DNA from: Paragemmobacter amnigenus
GTDB taxonomy: Bacteria; Pseudomonadota; Alphaproteobacteria; Rhodobacterales; Rhodobacteraceae
Direction of reading: 5' to 3'
NCBI RefSeq assembly: GCF_009908265.2
Contig: NZ_JAAATX020000001.1
Location: 372,001-436,000 of the forward strand
DNA length: 64,000 bases
Positions within the stretch are counted from its first letter, which is position 1. Every line of letters starts with the position of its first letter. Below are positions 1 through 7,860 of the stretch, piece after piece. The position numbers and the translations under genes were made by a program. The notes under the pieces were generated by a model. That model saw nothing but the letters and a program-made list of their open reading frames with translations. It was not told the origin of the DNA and made no database searches.

Positions 1-159
1 TTCGGACGAGGCACGGATGTCGCGGCCCAGCACCACGCGGCGCGCGCCGAGGGTTTCGGCAAAGGCACGGGCGATGCGGCGGGCGATGGCTTCGTCGAGG
101 TCGATGCCAAGGCGGCCGCGGATGTCATAGGCCTTGAAGCAGGTCAGGCTGTCGGTCAT
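1..159 (-). CDS. manB: Phosphomannomutase/phosphoglucomutase, N-terminal part (cut by window edge)
   Basis: Only the first 53 codons are in the window; the gene runs off the left edge. The visible N-terminus reads [16 protein letters not shown], with the FKAYDIRG block that opens bacterial phosphomannomutases of the ManB/AlgC type. The enzyme interconverts mannose-6-phosphate and mannose-1-phosphate in the cytoplasm, the step before GDP-mannose synthesis by the manC product encoded about 4 kb away. The start is supported by an AAGGGACG stretch just upstream on the minus strand. Phosphoglucomutase activity is an alternative because the families share this N-terminus. The catalytic serine loop is not visible. 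Confidence 0.85.
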   Translation of the reverse strand, partial: MTDSLTCFKAYDIRGRLGIDLDEAIARRIARAFAETLGARRVVLGRDIRASSE

Positions 160-332
160 CGGCGTCCCTTTCTTGTCCCGCCCCTTCGTTAGCAGGGTGG
201 AGGGGGCGGGAAAAGCGGGTGCGGGCGGGGGTTTACAATTCCGACTTTTTCCGTAAGGTATAAGCGACTCCCAGCCAGCCCAAGCGGTCAGCCCGGTGCC
301 TTTCCTTCGAGATGATCCAGCAGAGGTGCACC

Positions 333-494
333 ATGACGCGACCGGACAGATGTGTCTTTCCTTCCCCTTCCCCTGCCCCTTTCCCTGCCGCGCCTGACAG
401 GCCCGAGCTTGTCGCGCTTGCCTTCGCGGGCTGGCTGCCGGGGCTTGGCGCGGGGCTCGAGGCGATTCTGGACCGGGTGGAGGGGCGGCGATGA
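333..494 (+). CDS. Hypothetical 53-residue protein coupled to hemP
   Basis: A short proline-rich reading frame (MTRPDRCVF...[10 protein letters not shown]) that I do not recognise. The ATG at 333 has AGAGGTG a few bases upstream; an in-frame ATG at 312 is possible but has no clear ribosome site. Its TGA overlaps the hemP ATG (ATGA), so translation may be coupled, which is the main reason to believe it. The first half is a proline/serine tract and the second half a short hydrophobic stretch. It could instead be an untranslated leader of hemP. Confidence 0.45.
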   Translation: MTRPDRCVFPSPSPAPFPAAPDRPELVALAFAGWLPGLGAGLEAILDRVEGRR

Positions 495-703
495 ACATGC
501 GACCCGATCCCCTGCGCCTGCCCCTGCCCCTGTCCCTGTCGGCGCGTCCGGTGACGCTGCCGCACCCGCCCGCCCTGCGCGAGGCCCCGCTGCACGAGGC
601 GCGGGCACTGACCGGCGGCGGGCTTCAGGCGCGCATCGCGCTGGACGGGCAGGTCTATACGCTGCGGATCACGCGGGCGGGCAAGCTGATCCTGACCAAA
701 TAG
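491..703 (+). CDS. hemP: Hemin uptake protein HemP
   Basis: A 70-residue protein whose C-terminal half matches HemP: about residues 36-70 hold the pattern L-x-G-x(6)-I-x-L-D-G-Q-x-Y-x-L-R-I-T-R-x-G-K-L-I-L-T-K, the conserved core of this small cytoplasmic family. HemP acts in haem uptake and as a regulator of haem-uptake genes in some bacteria. The proline-rich first 35 residues are poorly conserved in the family, so the true start may lie further inside. It overlaps the preceding small frame by four bases. No TonB receptor or haem transporter is next to it, so it appears isolated from the rest of its system. Confidence 0.85.
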   Translation: MNMRPDPLRLPLPLSLSARPVTLPHPPALREAPLHEARALTGGGLQARIALDGQVYTLRITRAGKLILTK

Positions 704-758
704 GGGCGGGGCGGGCCGTCGGGTGACAGGGCGCGCGGGGCGGTGTAAGGGTCGGGAC

Positions 759-2078
759 ATGAGCCTGCCCGACCCGTCCCATGCCCCTGCCCCGCCGCCC
801 GTGCCGCCGCGCTCTGCCCTTCTGGGGCTGGTGCTGGCCGCGTCGCGGCTGGCGGGGCCCTTCGGCGCGATGATCCTGCGGCGGCGGCTGGCACAGGGCA
901 AGGAAGACCCCGCCCGCTGGACCGAGAAACTGGGGCACATCACCGTGCCGCGTCCTGCGGGGCGGGTGATCTGGATCCATGCGGTGAGCGTGGGGGAAGG
1001 GCTGTCGCTGCTGCCCCTGCTGCGCGCGCTGGTGGGGCGCGGGGGCGAGACGGTGCTGCTGACCTGCACCACGGTCACGGCGATGGGCCTGCTGAGCGAA
1101 CGGGTGCCTGCGGGGGTGATCCTGCAATACCTGCCGATCGACCTGCCCGCCCCCGTGGCGCGGTTTCTGGAACATTGGCGGCCCGATGTGGCGGTGCTGG
1201 TGGAAAGCGAGTTCTGGCCGCGGCTGATGGTCGGGGTCCATGCGCGGGGCATCCCGCTGATCCTTGCCAATGCGCGGATCTCGGACCGCTCGGCGCGCCG
1301 CTGGGCGCGGTTTCCGTCGCTTGCGCGGGCGCTGCTGGGGCGGTTCACGCTGATGGCGGCCCCCGATGCGGCGGCGGCGGCGCGGCTGGAGGCGCTGGGG
1401 GCCGATCCGGCGCGCATCCGCGTGACGGGAACGCTGAAGCGGGCGGCAGAGCCGCTGCCGGTGGACGGGGTGGAACTGGCGCGGCTGCGCGCGGCCTTTG
1501 GCGATGCGCCGCTGTGGCTGGCGGCATCCACCCATGCGGGCGAAGAGGCGGTGGTGGCCGCCGCCCATGCCGGCCTGCGTGCGCGGCTGCCTGCGGCGCG
1601 GCTGGTGCTGGCCCCGCGCCATCCCGCGCGGGCGGGTGAGGTGGCGGCGGTCCTGCAGGCTGCGGGTCTGTCCGTGGCGCGGCGCGGTTCGGGCGAGGCG
1701 GCGGGAAAGGCGGATGTCTATCTGGCCGATACGCTGGGCGAGATGGGGCTGTGGTTCGAGCTGTGCCCCGTCACGCTGCTGTGCGGATCGCTGACCGCGG
1801 GGATCGGCGGGCACAATGCCTATGAGCCCGCCTTGCACGGGTCGGCCATCCTGCACGGGGCCGATACGGGGAATTTCGCGGACCTTTACGCGCGGCTGGA
1901 TGCGGCGGGGGCGGCCCGGGCGGTGGCGGGGCCGGAGGGGATCGCGGCGGCGGTGGCAGGTCTGGTGCAGGACGGCGCGGCGCGGGCGGCGATGACGGAG
2001 GCGGCGCGCAGGGTGCTGGCGGCCGAGACCGATGGCGTGGCGGAGACGGCGGCGCTGATCCGTGCGGTGGCGGGCTGA
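759..2078 (+). CDS. waaA: 3-deoxy-D-manno-octulosonic acid (Kdo) transferase
   Basis: Transfers Kdo from CMP-Kdo to the lipid A precursor at the inner membrane, the first step of LPS core assembly. The 439-residue length suits the GT-B family. The N-terminus has one hydrophobic segment (about 20-40) that anchors it, then RWTEKLG with the probable catalytic Glu56, HAVSVGE at about 74-80, ESEFWPR near 149, and a GGHNAYEPALHG block near 350 that binds the nucleotide sugar. I chose the ATG at 759, preceded by AAGGGTCGGGAC; an upstream in-frame ATG at 723 adds only a non-conserved tail. It converges on the acyltransferase gene, four bases away. Confidence 0.92.
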   Translation: MSLPDPSHAPAPPPVPPRSALLGLVLAASRLAGPFGAMILRRRLAQGKEDPARWTEKLGHITVPRPAGRVIWIHAVSVGEGLSLLPLLRALVGRGGETVLLTCTTVTAMGLLSERVPAGVILQYLPIDLPAPVARFLEHWRPDVAVLVESEFWPRLMVGVHARGIPLILANARISDRSARRWARFPSLARALLGRFTLMAAPDAAAAARLEALGADPARIRVTGTLKRAAEPLPVDGVELARLRAAFGDAPLWLAASTHAGEEAVVAAAHAGLRARLPAARLVLAPRHPARAGEVAAVLQAAGLSVARRGSGEAAGKADVYLADTLGEMGLWFELCPVTLLCGSLTAGIGGHNAYEPALHGSAILHGADTGNFADLYARLDAAGAARAVAGPEGIAAAVAGLVQDGAARAAMTEAARRVLAAETDGVAETAALIRAVAG

Positions 2079-2082
2079 GCCG

Positions 2083-2970
2083 TCAGGTCCGGTTGCCCAT
2101 CTTCCAGCGGCGGTGGGTCCAGAGCCACTGGTCCATATGGGCGCGCACCTGCGCCTCGAGGCTGTCGTTGAGCGCCTGCGTCATCTCTTCGGCGGTGGTG
2201 TGGGGGATGGGCGCCTCGATCACCATGTCGAAGCCGCCATCGGGGCGGCGGATGCCGTAGGTCGGCACGATCAGCGCATCATAGCGCAGTGCCATCTGCG
2301 CGGGCGAGAGCGAGGTCAGCGCGGGCTGGCCGAAGAAGCTCAGCAGCGCGCCGTCCCCCATCGACTGGTCCAGCACCACCCCCACCATGCCCCCGCCGCG
2401 CAGGAAGCGGACCATGTCGGTCAGCCCCTTGCGCCCGCGCGGGAAGAGCGGCGTGCCGATGCGCGAGATGGCGGCGACGTAATGGGCGTTGAAGAAGGTA
2501 TTGTCCATCGGACGGTAAAGCCCGCCCACACGGTAGCCGCGTGCGATCAGCCCGCCGCGGATGGCGTCGTAATTGCCGATATGGCCGGTGACGAGCAGGA
2601 CGGGGCGGTTCGTCCGGTGCGCCTCTTCCAGCGCGGCGACGCCTGCGCCCTGCAGCGGTTCTCGTGCGACGCGGGCCACGAAATCGGGGCCGGAATAGAG
2701 TTCGGCCAGCGTGCGGCCGATGGAGCGGGGCACGGCGCGTTCCAGACGGCGGATGTCGGCAGGGGAAAGGTCGGGACGGACGAGCGCGAGGTTTTCGCGG
2801 ATGCGGCGGCGGAACCCGCCGAGGGGCGAGACGATGCGCGTCATCAGGAAGGCGGCCAGTTCGCGGCGCATGTCGAAGGGGAGAATCCGCATGAGCCCGA
2901 TCGCCGCGCGGATGGCGCGGTCGCTCAGCCAGTCGATGGCGAGGGTGGAGCGGGTCTTTCTGCGCGCCAT
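2083..2970 (-). CDS. Lysophospholipid/lipid A late acyltransferase (LpxL/HtrB family)
   Basis: A 295-residue member of the family that adds secondary acyl chains to lipid A at the inner membrane. Visible signatures are HIGNYD near residue 130 (the H-x4-D catalytic motif), the GLYRPMDN segment, FPRGRKG, and the VVLDQSMGDG block (D-Q in the family). The C-terminus PTYGIRRPDGG...WTHRRWK is also typical. I chose ATG at 2970 (MARRKTRST) instead of the upstream ATG at 3045, which adds a low-complexity basic tail. It sits between Kdo transferase and a core glycosyltransferase, consistent with LPS assembly. Which acyl position is modified cannot be read from sequence. Confidence 0.88.
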   Translation of the reverse strand: MARRKTRSTLAIDWLSDRAIRAAIGLMRILPFDMRRELAAFLMTRIVSPLGGFRRRIRENLALVRPDLSPADIRRLERAVPRSIGRTLAELYSGPDFVARVAREPLQGAGVAALEEAHRTNRPVLLVTGHIGNYDAIRGGLIARGYRVGGLYRPMDNTFFNAHYVAAISRIGTPLFPRGRKGLTDMVRFLRGGGMVGVVLDQSMGDGALLSFFGQPALTSLSPAQMALRYDALIVPTYGIRRPDGGFDMVIEAPIPHTTAEEMTQALNDSLEAQVRAHMDQWLWTHRRWKMGNRT

Positions 2971-3131
2971 TGTCCTTCCGTCCCGTCTCCGCGACGGGCG
3001 CGGGCGGGCGCGGGCAGATATAGACGCGGGGGGGCGGAGGGACAAGAAGGCGGCTGCGGCTGGCGGGCGTTGACAGGACGGGGGCGGCAGGGGTCTATGG
3101 GCGCGCCCCGACGGGGGATGCAGGACGGACC

Positions 3132-4196
3132 ATGACAGACGCGCCCGAGCTTTACGTGACCAACCTGAACCCGCGTTTCACGGGGGTGTCCGCCACGGCG
3201 GCGGCGGTGCTGGCCGAGCAGGTGACGGGGCTGCGGGCGGTGCTGGTGGGCCATCCCCTGCCCGGCTGCCCTGCGCCTGTGACGCGGACGCGGGCGCTGG
3301 CGCTGTCGCGGGTTGCGCCTGCGGGACGGGCGTTTTCGATCTGGCATGTGCGGCGCAATCCCGAGATGCAGCTTGCGCTTTTCGCGCGGGATGTGCTGCG
3401 GCTGCCGGTGCGGATCGTCTTCACCTCGGCGGCGCAGCGGCGGCACTCGGCCTTGCCGCGCTGGCTGATCGGGCGGATGGATGCGGTGATTGCCACGACA
3501 GGGGCGGCGGCGGCCTTCGTGCCCGGTTGCCGCGCGGTCGTGCCGCACGGGGTGGATACGCGGCGCTTTGCGCCCGTGGCGGACAGGGGGGCCGCATGGC
3601 GGGCGACGGGGTTTCCGGGGGAATACGGCATCCTGACCGTGGGGCGCATCCGGCCCGAGAAGGGGACGGATCTGTTCGTGCGGGCGATGATCCGCGCCCT
3701 GCCCGACCTGCCCGGCGCGGTGGCGGTGGTGGCGGGCATGGCCAAGGGCGGGGACGAGGGCTTTCTGGCGGGGCTGAAGGCCGAGGTGGCGGCGGCGGGT
3801 CTGGCGGGGCGCATCCTGTTCCCGGGCGAGGTGGCGGCAGGGCGGATGCCCGCGCTGATGCAGGGGGCGCGGCTGCTGGTCGCGCTGCCGCGCTACGAGG
3901 GCTATGGCGTCACCCCGATCGAGGCGATGGCCTGCGGCGTGCCCTTCATCGCCACGCGGACGGGGCATTTCGCGGAATTCGCGGGGCTGGAGGGCGGCAA
4001 CGACCAGGCAGGCACGGTGGTTGCGCTGGAGGATTGGCAGGGCGCGGCGGGGGCGGTTGTGGCGCTCTTGTCGGACGGGGACCGCTGGGCGGCCATGGCG
4101 GCGGCGGCACGCGACCGCGCGCTGCGCCTGTTCGGGGTGGAACGCGAGGCGGCTGGGATACGGGCGGTTTACGAGGATTTGTGGGCGGGGCGGTAA
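3132..4196 (+). CDS. Family 4 glycosyltransferase, probable LPS core mannosyltransferase
   Basis: A 354-residue GT-B protein with the family-4 retaining signature: PHGVDTRRFAP near 137-147, GRIRPEKGTDLF near 175, and the E-x7-E region YEGYGVTPIEAMACGVPF near 255-271. It resembles LpcC-type mannosyltransferases that add mannose from GDP-mannose to Kdo of the inner core. The context supports this: phosphomannomutase and GDP-mannose pyrophosphorylase genes flank the block, with Kdo transferase upstream. No signal peptide; a cytoplasmic or membrane-associated enzyme is expected. Donor specificity is inferred from neighbours, not from a diagnostic residue. Confidence 0.8.
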   Translation: MTDAPELYVTNLNPRFTGVSATAAAVLAEQVTGLRAVLVGHPLPGCPAPVTRTRALALSRVAPAGRAFSIWHVRRNPEMQLALFARDVLRLPVRIVFTSAAQRRHSALPRWLIGRMDAVIATTGAAAAFVPGCRAVVPHGVDTRRFAPVADRGAAWRATGFPGEYGILTVGRIRPEKGTDLFVRAMIRALPDLPGAVAVVAGMAKGGDEGFLAGLKAEVAAAGLAGRILFPGEVAAGRMPALMQGARLLVALPRYEGYGVTPIEAMACGVPFIATRTGHFAEFAGLEGGNDQAGTVVALEDWQGAAGAVVALLSDGDRWAAMAAAARDRALRLFGVEREAAGIRAVYEDLWAGR

Positions 4197-4208
4197 GGGT
4201 GACGCGCG

Positions 4209-5639
4209 CTACCCCTTTGCCCCCTGCCCGCGGGCATAGGCATCCTCGTAGCGGATGATGTCATCCTCGCCCAAATAGGTGCCGGTCTGGACCTCGATCA
4301 GGACCATGGGTACCTTGCCGGGGTTTTCCATGCGGTGCCTGGCGCCAAGGGGGATGTAGACGGACTCGTTTTCCCCCACCAGACGCACCGCGCCGTCGAC
4401 CATCACCCGCGCTGTGCCGTGAACGACGATCCAGTGTTCCGAGCGGTGCATGTGCGATTGCAGCGACAGCGCCGCGCCGGGTTTGACCACGATGCGCTTG
4501 ACCTGGAAGCGGTCCGACAGCGCCAGCGTCTGAAACCAGCCCCAGGGGCGGTGGTCGCGGGCGAAAGCCTCGGCCTGTTTCGCGCCGCGGGCCTGCAGCA
4601 GTTCCACCGCCTTCTTCACATCCTGCGCGCGCGAGCGGTGGGCGACGAGGACGGCATCGTCCGTGGCGATGGCCATGATGTCGGTCAGGCCGATGCCGAC
4701 GAGTTCCACCCCCGCATCCTTGGACCGCAGGAGGGTTCCGTCGCAGTCGATGGCATGCGCATTGCCGCCCAGCGCGTTGCCGCGAGGGTCGGCGGGCATT
4801 TCGGCCGCCACGGCATCCCAGCCGCCAAGGTCGGACCAGCCCGCGCCGAAGGGCACGACGGCAAGGTTGGCGGCGCGTTCCATCACGGCATAGTCGATGG
4901 ACACCGCCCGCGCGCCCCCCCATGCGTCTGGGTCGAGCCGCAGGAAGCCCAGATCGGCCCGCGCGGCGGCGACGGCGGCCGTCACGGGGGGCAGCAGGTC
5001 GGGTGCATGGGCGCGGAAGGCGTCGATCATCGTCTGCGCGGAAAACAGGAAGATGCCCGCGTTCCACAGGAAATTTCCGGCGGCCAGCATCGCTTCGGCC
5101 AGATCGCGGGCGGGTTTTTCAACGAAACGGCACAGGTCGGCGGGCGCGCCGTCGCGGGCGGGGGCGGCGAGTTCCAGCCAGCCATAGCCCGTCTCGGGCC
5201 GCGTCGGGCGGATGCCGAAGGTCACGATCCGCCCTCCTCGCGCGGCGGGCACCCCCGCCTGCACCGCGGCGCGAAAGGCCGCGGCATCGGGGACCACATG
5301 GTCCGAGGGCGCGACCAGCATGAGCGCGGCGGGATCGGTTCCGGCCAGATGCAGCGCCGCGGCCAGAACGGCGGGGGCGGTGTTGCGCGGCTCGGGTTCG
5401 ATCAGCACGGCCGCGGGGTCGATGCCCGCCGACAGAAGCTGCTCGGTGACGATGAAGCGGTACTCCGATCCGGTGATGACGAGCGGGCTTGCAAACCCCT
5501 TGCCCGACAGGCGGCGGGCCGAGGACTGGAACAGGCTTTCCACGCCGATCAGCTGCACGAACTGCTTGGGAAAACTCTTGCGGGAGAGCGGCCACAGACG
5601 CGTGCCGGAGCCGCCGCACAGCAAAACCGGATGGATCAC
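4209..5639 (-). CDS. manC: Mannose-1-phosphate guanylyltransferase / mannose-6-phosphate isomerase
   Basis: A bifunctional type II phosphomannose isomerase making GDP-mannose in the cytoplasm. The nucleotidyltransferase domain opens with CGGSGTRLWPLSR (about 8-19), with FVEKP near 170. The C-terminal cupin isomerase domain begins at HRPWG (about 361) and has the metal-binding pattern QSHMHRSEHW near 392-401. Length (476) is normal. I chose the GTG at 5639 because AAGGGG lies at good spacing; a TTG two codons earlier is too close to it. It converges on the glycosyltransferase gene, and with manB supplies the mannose donor for the LPS core. Confidence 0.93.
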   Translation of the reverse strand: MIHPVLLCGGSGTRLWPLSRKSFPKQFVQLIGVESLFQSSARRLSGKGFASPLVITGSEYRFIVTEQLLSAGIDPAAVLIEPEPRNTAPAVLAAALHLAGTDPAALMLVAPSDHVVPDAAAFRAAVQAGVPAARGGRIVTFGIRPTRPETGYGWLELAAPARDGAPADLCRFVEKPARDLAEAMLAAGNFLWNAGIFLFSAQTMIDAFRAHAPDLLPPVTAAVAAARADLGFLRLDPDAWGGARAVSIDYAVMERAANLAVVPFGAGWSDLGGWDAVAAEMPADPRGNALGGNAHAIDCDGTLLRSKDAGVELVGIGLTDIMAIATDDAVLVAHRSRAQDVKKAVELLQARGAKQAEAFARDHRPWGWFQTLALSDRFQVKRIVVKPGAALSLQSHMHRSEHWIVVHGTARVMVDGAVRLVGENESVYIPLGARHRMENPGKVPMVLIEVQTGTYLGEDDIIRYEDAYARGQGAKG

Positions 5640-5726
5640 TCGCAAAACCCCTTACCGACACGCACGGGCAAGGGATGACGGATATGCGGCCATCCCGCAA
5701 TCGCCATCGATCCCTGCGGGCGGCCT

Positions 5727-6506
5727 TCAGCCGCCGCAGTCCGGCCCGCTACAGCGCGGCACGCCTGCCATGAGTTCGCGCACCAGCTTGTCGGTGATGG
5801 CGTCGCGGAAGTCGTGGAAATCGGCGGCCCGCATGACAAAGGCCGATGCACCGGTGATGACCCGCTTGCGGAAATAATCCGACAGCTGCCGCTCGTCCGT
5901 CTCGATGGCCAGTGCGTTGATCGTGACCCCCATGGCCTCGGCCCTTTGGCGGACGCTGTGCAGGGGTATGACGCCAAAGCGGCCGCGTGCCGTCATCTGG
6001 CGGCCGTCGCCCGACAGGTCGACGATCTTTTGCGCGGCGCAGACCGCCGGATCCTCCAGCAGGTCGAGCGCATGGTTCAGCCCCGTGCCAAGGCCGGTAT
6101 TGCCCGTGGTGATCCGCGGGATCGCCCCGAGTTCCTGCGCGAAACCTTCGGCATCGCGGGGCGAGGCGAGACGGCGGAACGGAAGGATCTGCGGCGCGAA
6201 ATCCGCGTCCCCCCAGATCACCGCCGCCACATCCACCCGTCCGGCGGCGCCCAATGCGACATGCACCGTCTCGTCGCGGAAGGCCATTTCGTAGCCGTGC
6301 TGCTGGAGCCGGAATTCGCGGTCATCGATGCTGCCCGAGGCATCTATCGCCAGAACCAGCGCGACATCCGCGCAGGATCGCAGCCCGTGCGAGCTGGCCC
6401 ATGCGCCCGTCGCGGGCAGCAGCAGCAGGAAAAGACCGAAAAGATATCCCCCGGTCCCGCCGCGATGGCCGCGGCGGGACGCTCTCCCACACCCACACCC
6501 TGTCAT
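5727..6506 (-). CDS. DUF1194 / von Willebrand A-like exported protein
   Basis: A 259-residue protein with a basic N-terminus and hydrophobic stretch (about 20-36) ending near AWASS, a probable Sec signal, so the protein is likely periplasmic. After it comes LVLAIDASGSID, a D-x-S-x-S metal-ion site typical of von Willebrand A folds, and later TTGNTGLGTGLNHALDLL and DLSGDGRQ, which match DUF1194. The function of this family is unknown; a vWA fold suggests protein binding. The start follows the upstream gene's stop by two bases, so the two genes are probably one operon. Confidence 0.82.
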   Translation of the reverse strand: MTGCGCGRASRRGHRGGTGGYLFGLFLLLLPATGAWASSHGLRSCADVALVLAIDASGSIDDREFRLQQHGYEMAFRDETVHVALGAAGRVDVAAVIWGDADFAPQILPFRRLASPRDAEGFAQELGAIPRITTGNTGLGTGLNHALDLLEDPAVCAAQKIVDLSGDGRQMTARGRFGVIPLHSVRQRAEAMGVTINALAIETDERQLSDYFRKRVITGASAFVMRAADFHDFRDAITDKLVRELMAGVPRCSGPDCGG

Positions 6507-6508
6507 GA

Positions 6509-6934
6509 TCAGGCCGCCGCGACCGGAGCCGGTGCCGGCAGCCTGACGAGTGCCCCCCTCCTAGCCCGGCGCACGGCTTTCGCCGTGGCCGGACCCGCGG
6601 ACTGTGCCGCGGCAGGGGCTCCGACCGCCCCTTTGGGGCTTAGGGATACGGTCGGAACAACCTTGTGCGCGGGCTGTTCTGCGATGGCGGGCAGCACCGC
6701 CCCGCGCACAGCCGGTTCCGGAGTGACGTCGCCGCCGACCCCGATATCGTCCAGAAGATGCGGCGACAGTTCCGCAAGCCGCTGGACGGCAGTCTCAAGT
6801 TCGAGCCGCGCGCGCCGCGCCTGACGCGCGGTGGCGAACCAGCCCATGATCCCCCGTTTCGGACGCCCGACGGGCGCTTCGGGATCTGCGTCAACCCACT
6901 CCACCACTAACCGTGCAAGCGCCAAGCTCATCAT
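6509..6934 (-). CDS. Hypothetical protein with DUF1127-like helix
   Basis: A 141-residue protein of unknown function. The N-terminal half contains RLAELSPHLLDDIGV, similar to the conserved L-S-x2-x-L-x-D-I-G segment of DUF1127 proteins, small factors linked to stress and RNA turnover in alphaproteobacteria. The C-terminal half is Ala/Pro-rich and probably disordered. The start at 6934 is supported by GGGGAGAG seven bases upstream. It lies directly upstream of the vWA gene on the same strand. The family assignment rests on one short motif. Confidence 0.6.
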   Translation of the reverse strand: MMSLALARLVVEWVDADPEAPVGRPKRGIMGWFATARQARRARLELETAVQRLAELSPHLLDDIGVGGDVTPEPAVRGAVLPAIAEQPAHKVVPTVSLSPKGAVGAPAAAQSAGPATAKAVRRARRGALVRLPAPAPVAAA

Positions 6935-7027
6935 CGGTACTCTCCCCGCCCTCCGGTCCGCGCCGTTTCGGCGTGTCTCCGGGGCGTCTCCATGGGGTCA
7001 GATTGCACGGGCGGGCGGGGCCGCGCT

Positions 7028-7041
7028 GTTACCTGCGTAAC
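7028..7041. promoter_or_regulatory. GTTAC-N4-GTAAC dyad upstream of the DUF1127-like gene
   Basis: A perfect 5+5 dyad, GTTAC CTGC GTAAC, in the 141-bp gap between the Crp-type regulator gene and the DUF1127-like gene, both on the minus strand. Its position about 95 bp ahead of the 6934 start suits an operator. Which regulator binds is unknown; the adjacent Crp-type protein is the obvious candidate. Confidence 0.35.
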
Positions 7042-7075
7042 TCGGGCCGGAAATTCCGTAACTTTTCGGAAAGGA

Positions 7076-7798
7076 TCAGTCCTCGGTCGCGCCGGACTCG
7101 TCTGCAATCTGGCGCAGGAGCGTCACGTCGCAGACCAGCGTGTCGCCCTTGCGCGACAGGGCCCCTTCGTCGATCAGCTCGTGCAGGGCGCGGTTCAGCT
7201 TCGGGCGGCTCGCCCCCAAAAGGGCGGACAGTTCGCCCTGGGTCAGCCCGACCCGCAATTCGGCGCGGGGGGGCAACGATTCGCCATGGGCCTGCCGCAG
7301 GCCCAGCAGGACGAAGCGCACGAGGCGCGCGCGCAGATCGTGCAGCGCGATGGATTCCATCTGGAAGTTGGTGTTCCGCAAAAGCGTGCAGAGATAGCGC
7401 GCCATGTTCAGCCCCAATTGGGGCTGGCGGGACATCGCGGCAAGAAACCCGTCACGGCGCAAGAGCAGACCCTCGGCCGGTTCCAGTGCGGCGGCATCGG
7501 CCGAGCGGGGCTGGCCATCGATCAGCGCCACCTCGCCCACCATGCCGCCCGGTCCGACCGTGCCCAGAAGCACCTCTTTGCCCGCCGCGCTGACCAGTGA
7601 CAGGCGCAGGCGGCCACGGCGCAGGATGATCAGATGGTTGCCCGCTTCGCCGCGCTGGAACACCGTCTCGCCCGTCGACCAGCTGCGCCAGACCGACAGG
7701 GCGGCAAGATCGGCAAGCACCCCCTCGTCCAGACCGTGGAACGGGGCACAAGCCTGCAACAGCGACATCGCCTCTTGCCGCCCCTGACCTGTTGTCAC
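7076..7798 (-). CDS. Crp/Fnr family transcriptional regulator
   Basis: A 240-residue cytoplasmic regulator with an N-terminal cyclic-nucleotide-binding fold (ETVFQRGEAGNHLIIL and VGEVALIDGQPRSADA) followed by a long dimer helix and a C-terminal winged helix-turn-helix (LTQGELSALLGASRPKLNRAL). It has no N-terminal cysteine cluster, so it is not an Fe-S Fnr. The R-S-A-D segment differs from the R-S-A-T/S of true cAMP binders, so the ligand is unknown. I chose GTG at 7798 because AGGAGGGG lies seven bases upstream; an ATG ten codons further in is also possible. Confidence 0.88.
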   Translation of the reverse strand: MTTGQGRQEAMSLLQACAPFHGLDEGVLADLAALSVWRSWSTGETVFQRGEAGNHLIILRRGRLRLSLVSAAGKEVLLGTVGPGGMVGEVALIDGQPRSADAAALEPAEGLLLRRDGFLAAMSRQPQLGLNMARYLCTLLRNTNFQMESIALHDLRARLVRFVLLGLRQAHGESLPPRAELRVGLTQGELSALLGASRPKLNRALHELIDEGALSRKGDTLVCDVTLLRQIADESGATED

Positions 7799-7860
7799 CG
7801 CGCCCCCTCCTGCACACCCGCGCATAGTCTAGCCCCTGCAGGCAGAGAGGCAAGCGCGCC

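Noticed and set aside
233-1531. Long minus-strand open frame opposite hemP and waaA
   Set aside because: It is an Arg/Ser/Ala-rich shadow of the high-GC waaA gene, without any family motif; waaA has full-length conserved blocks.
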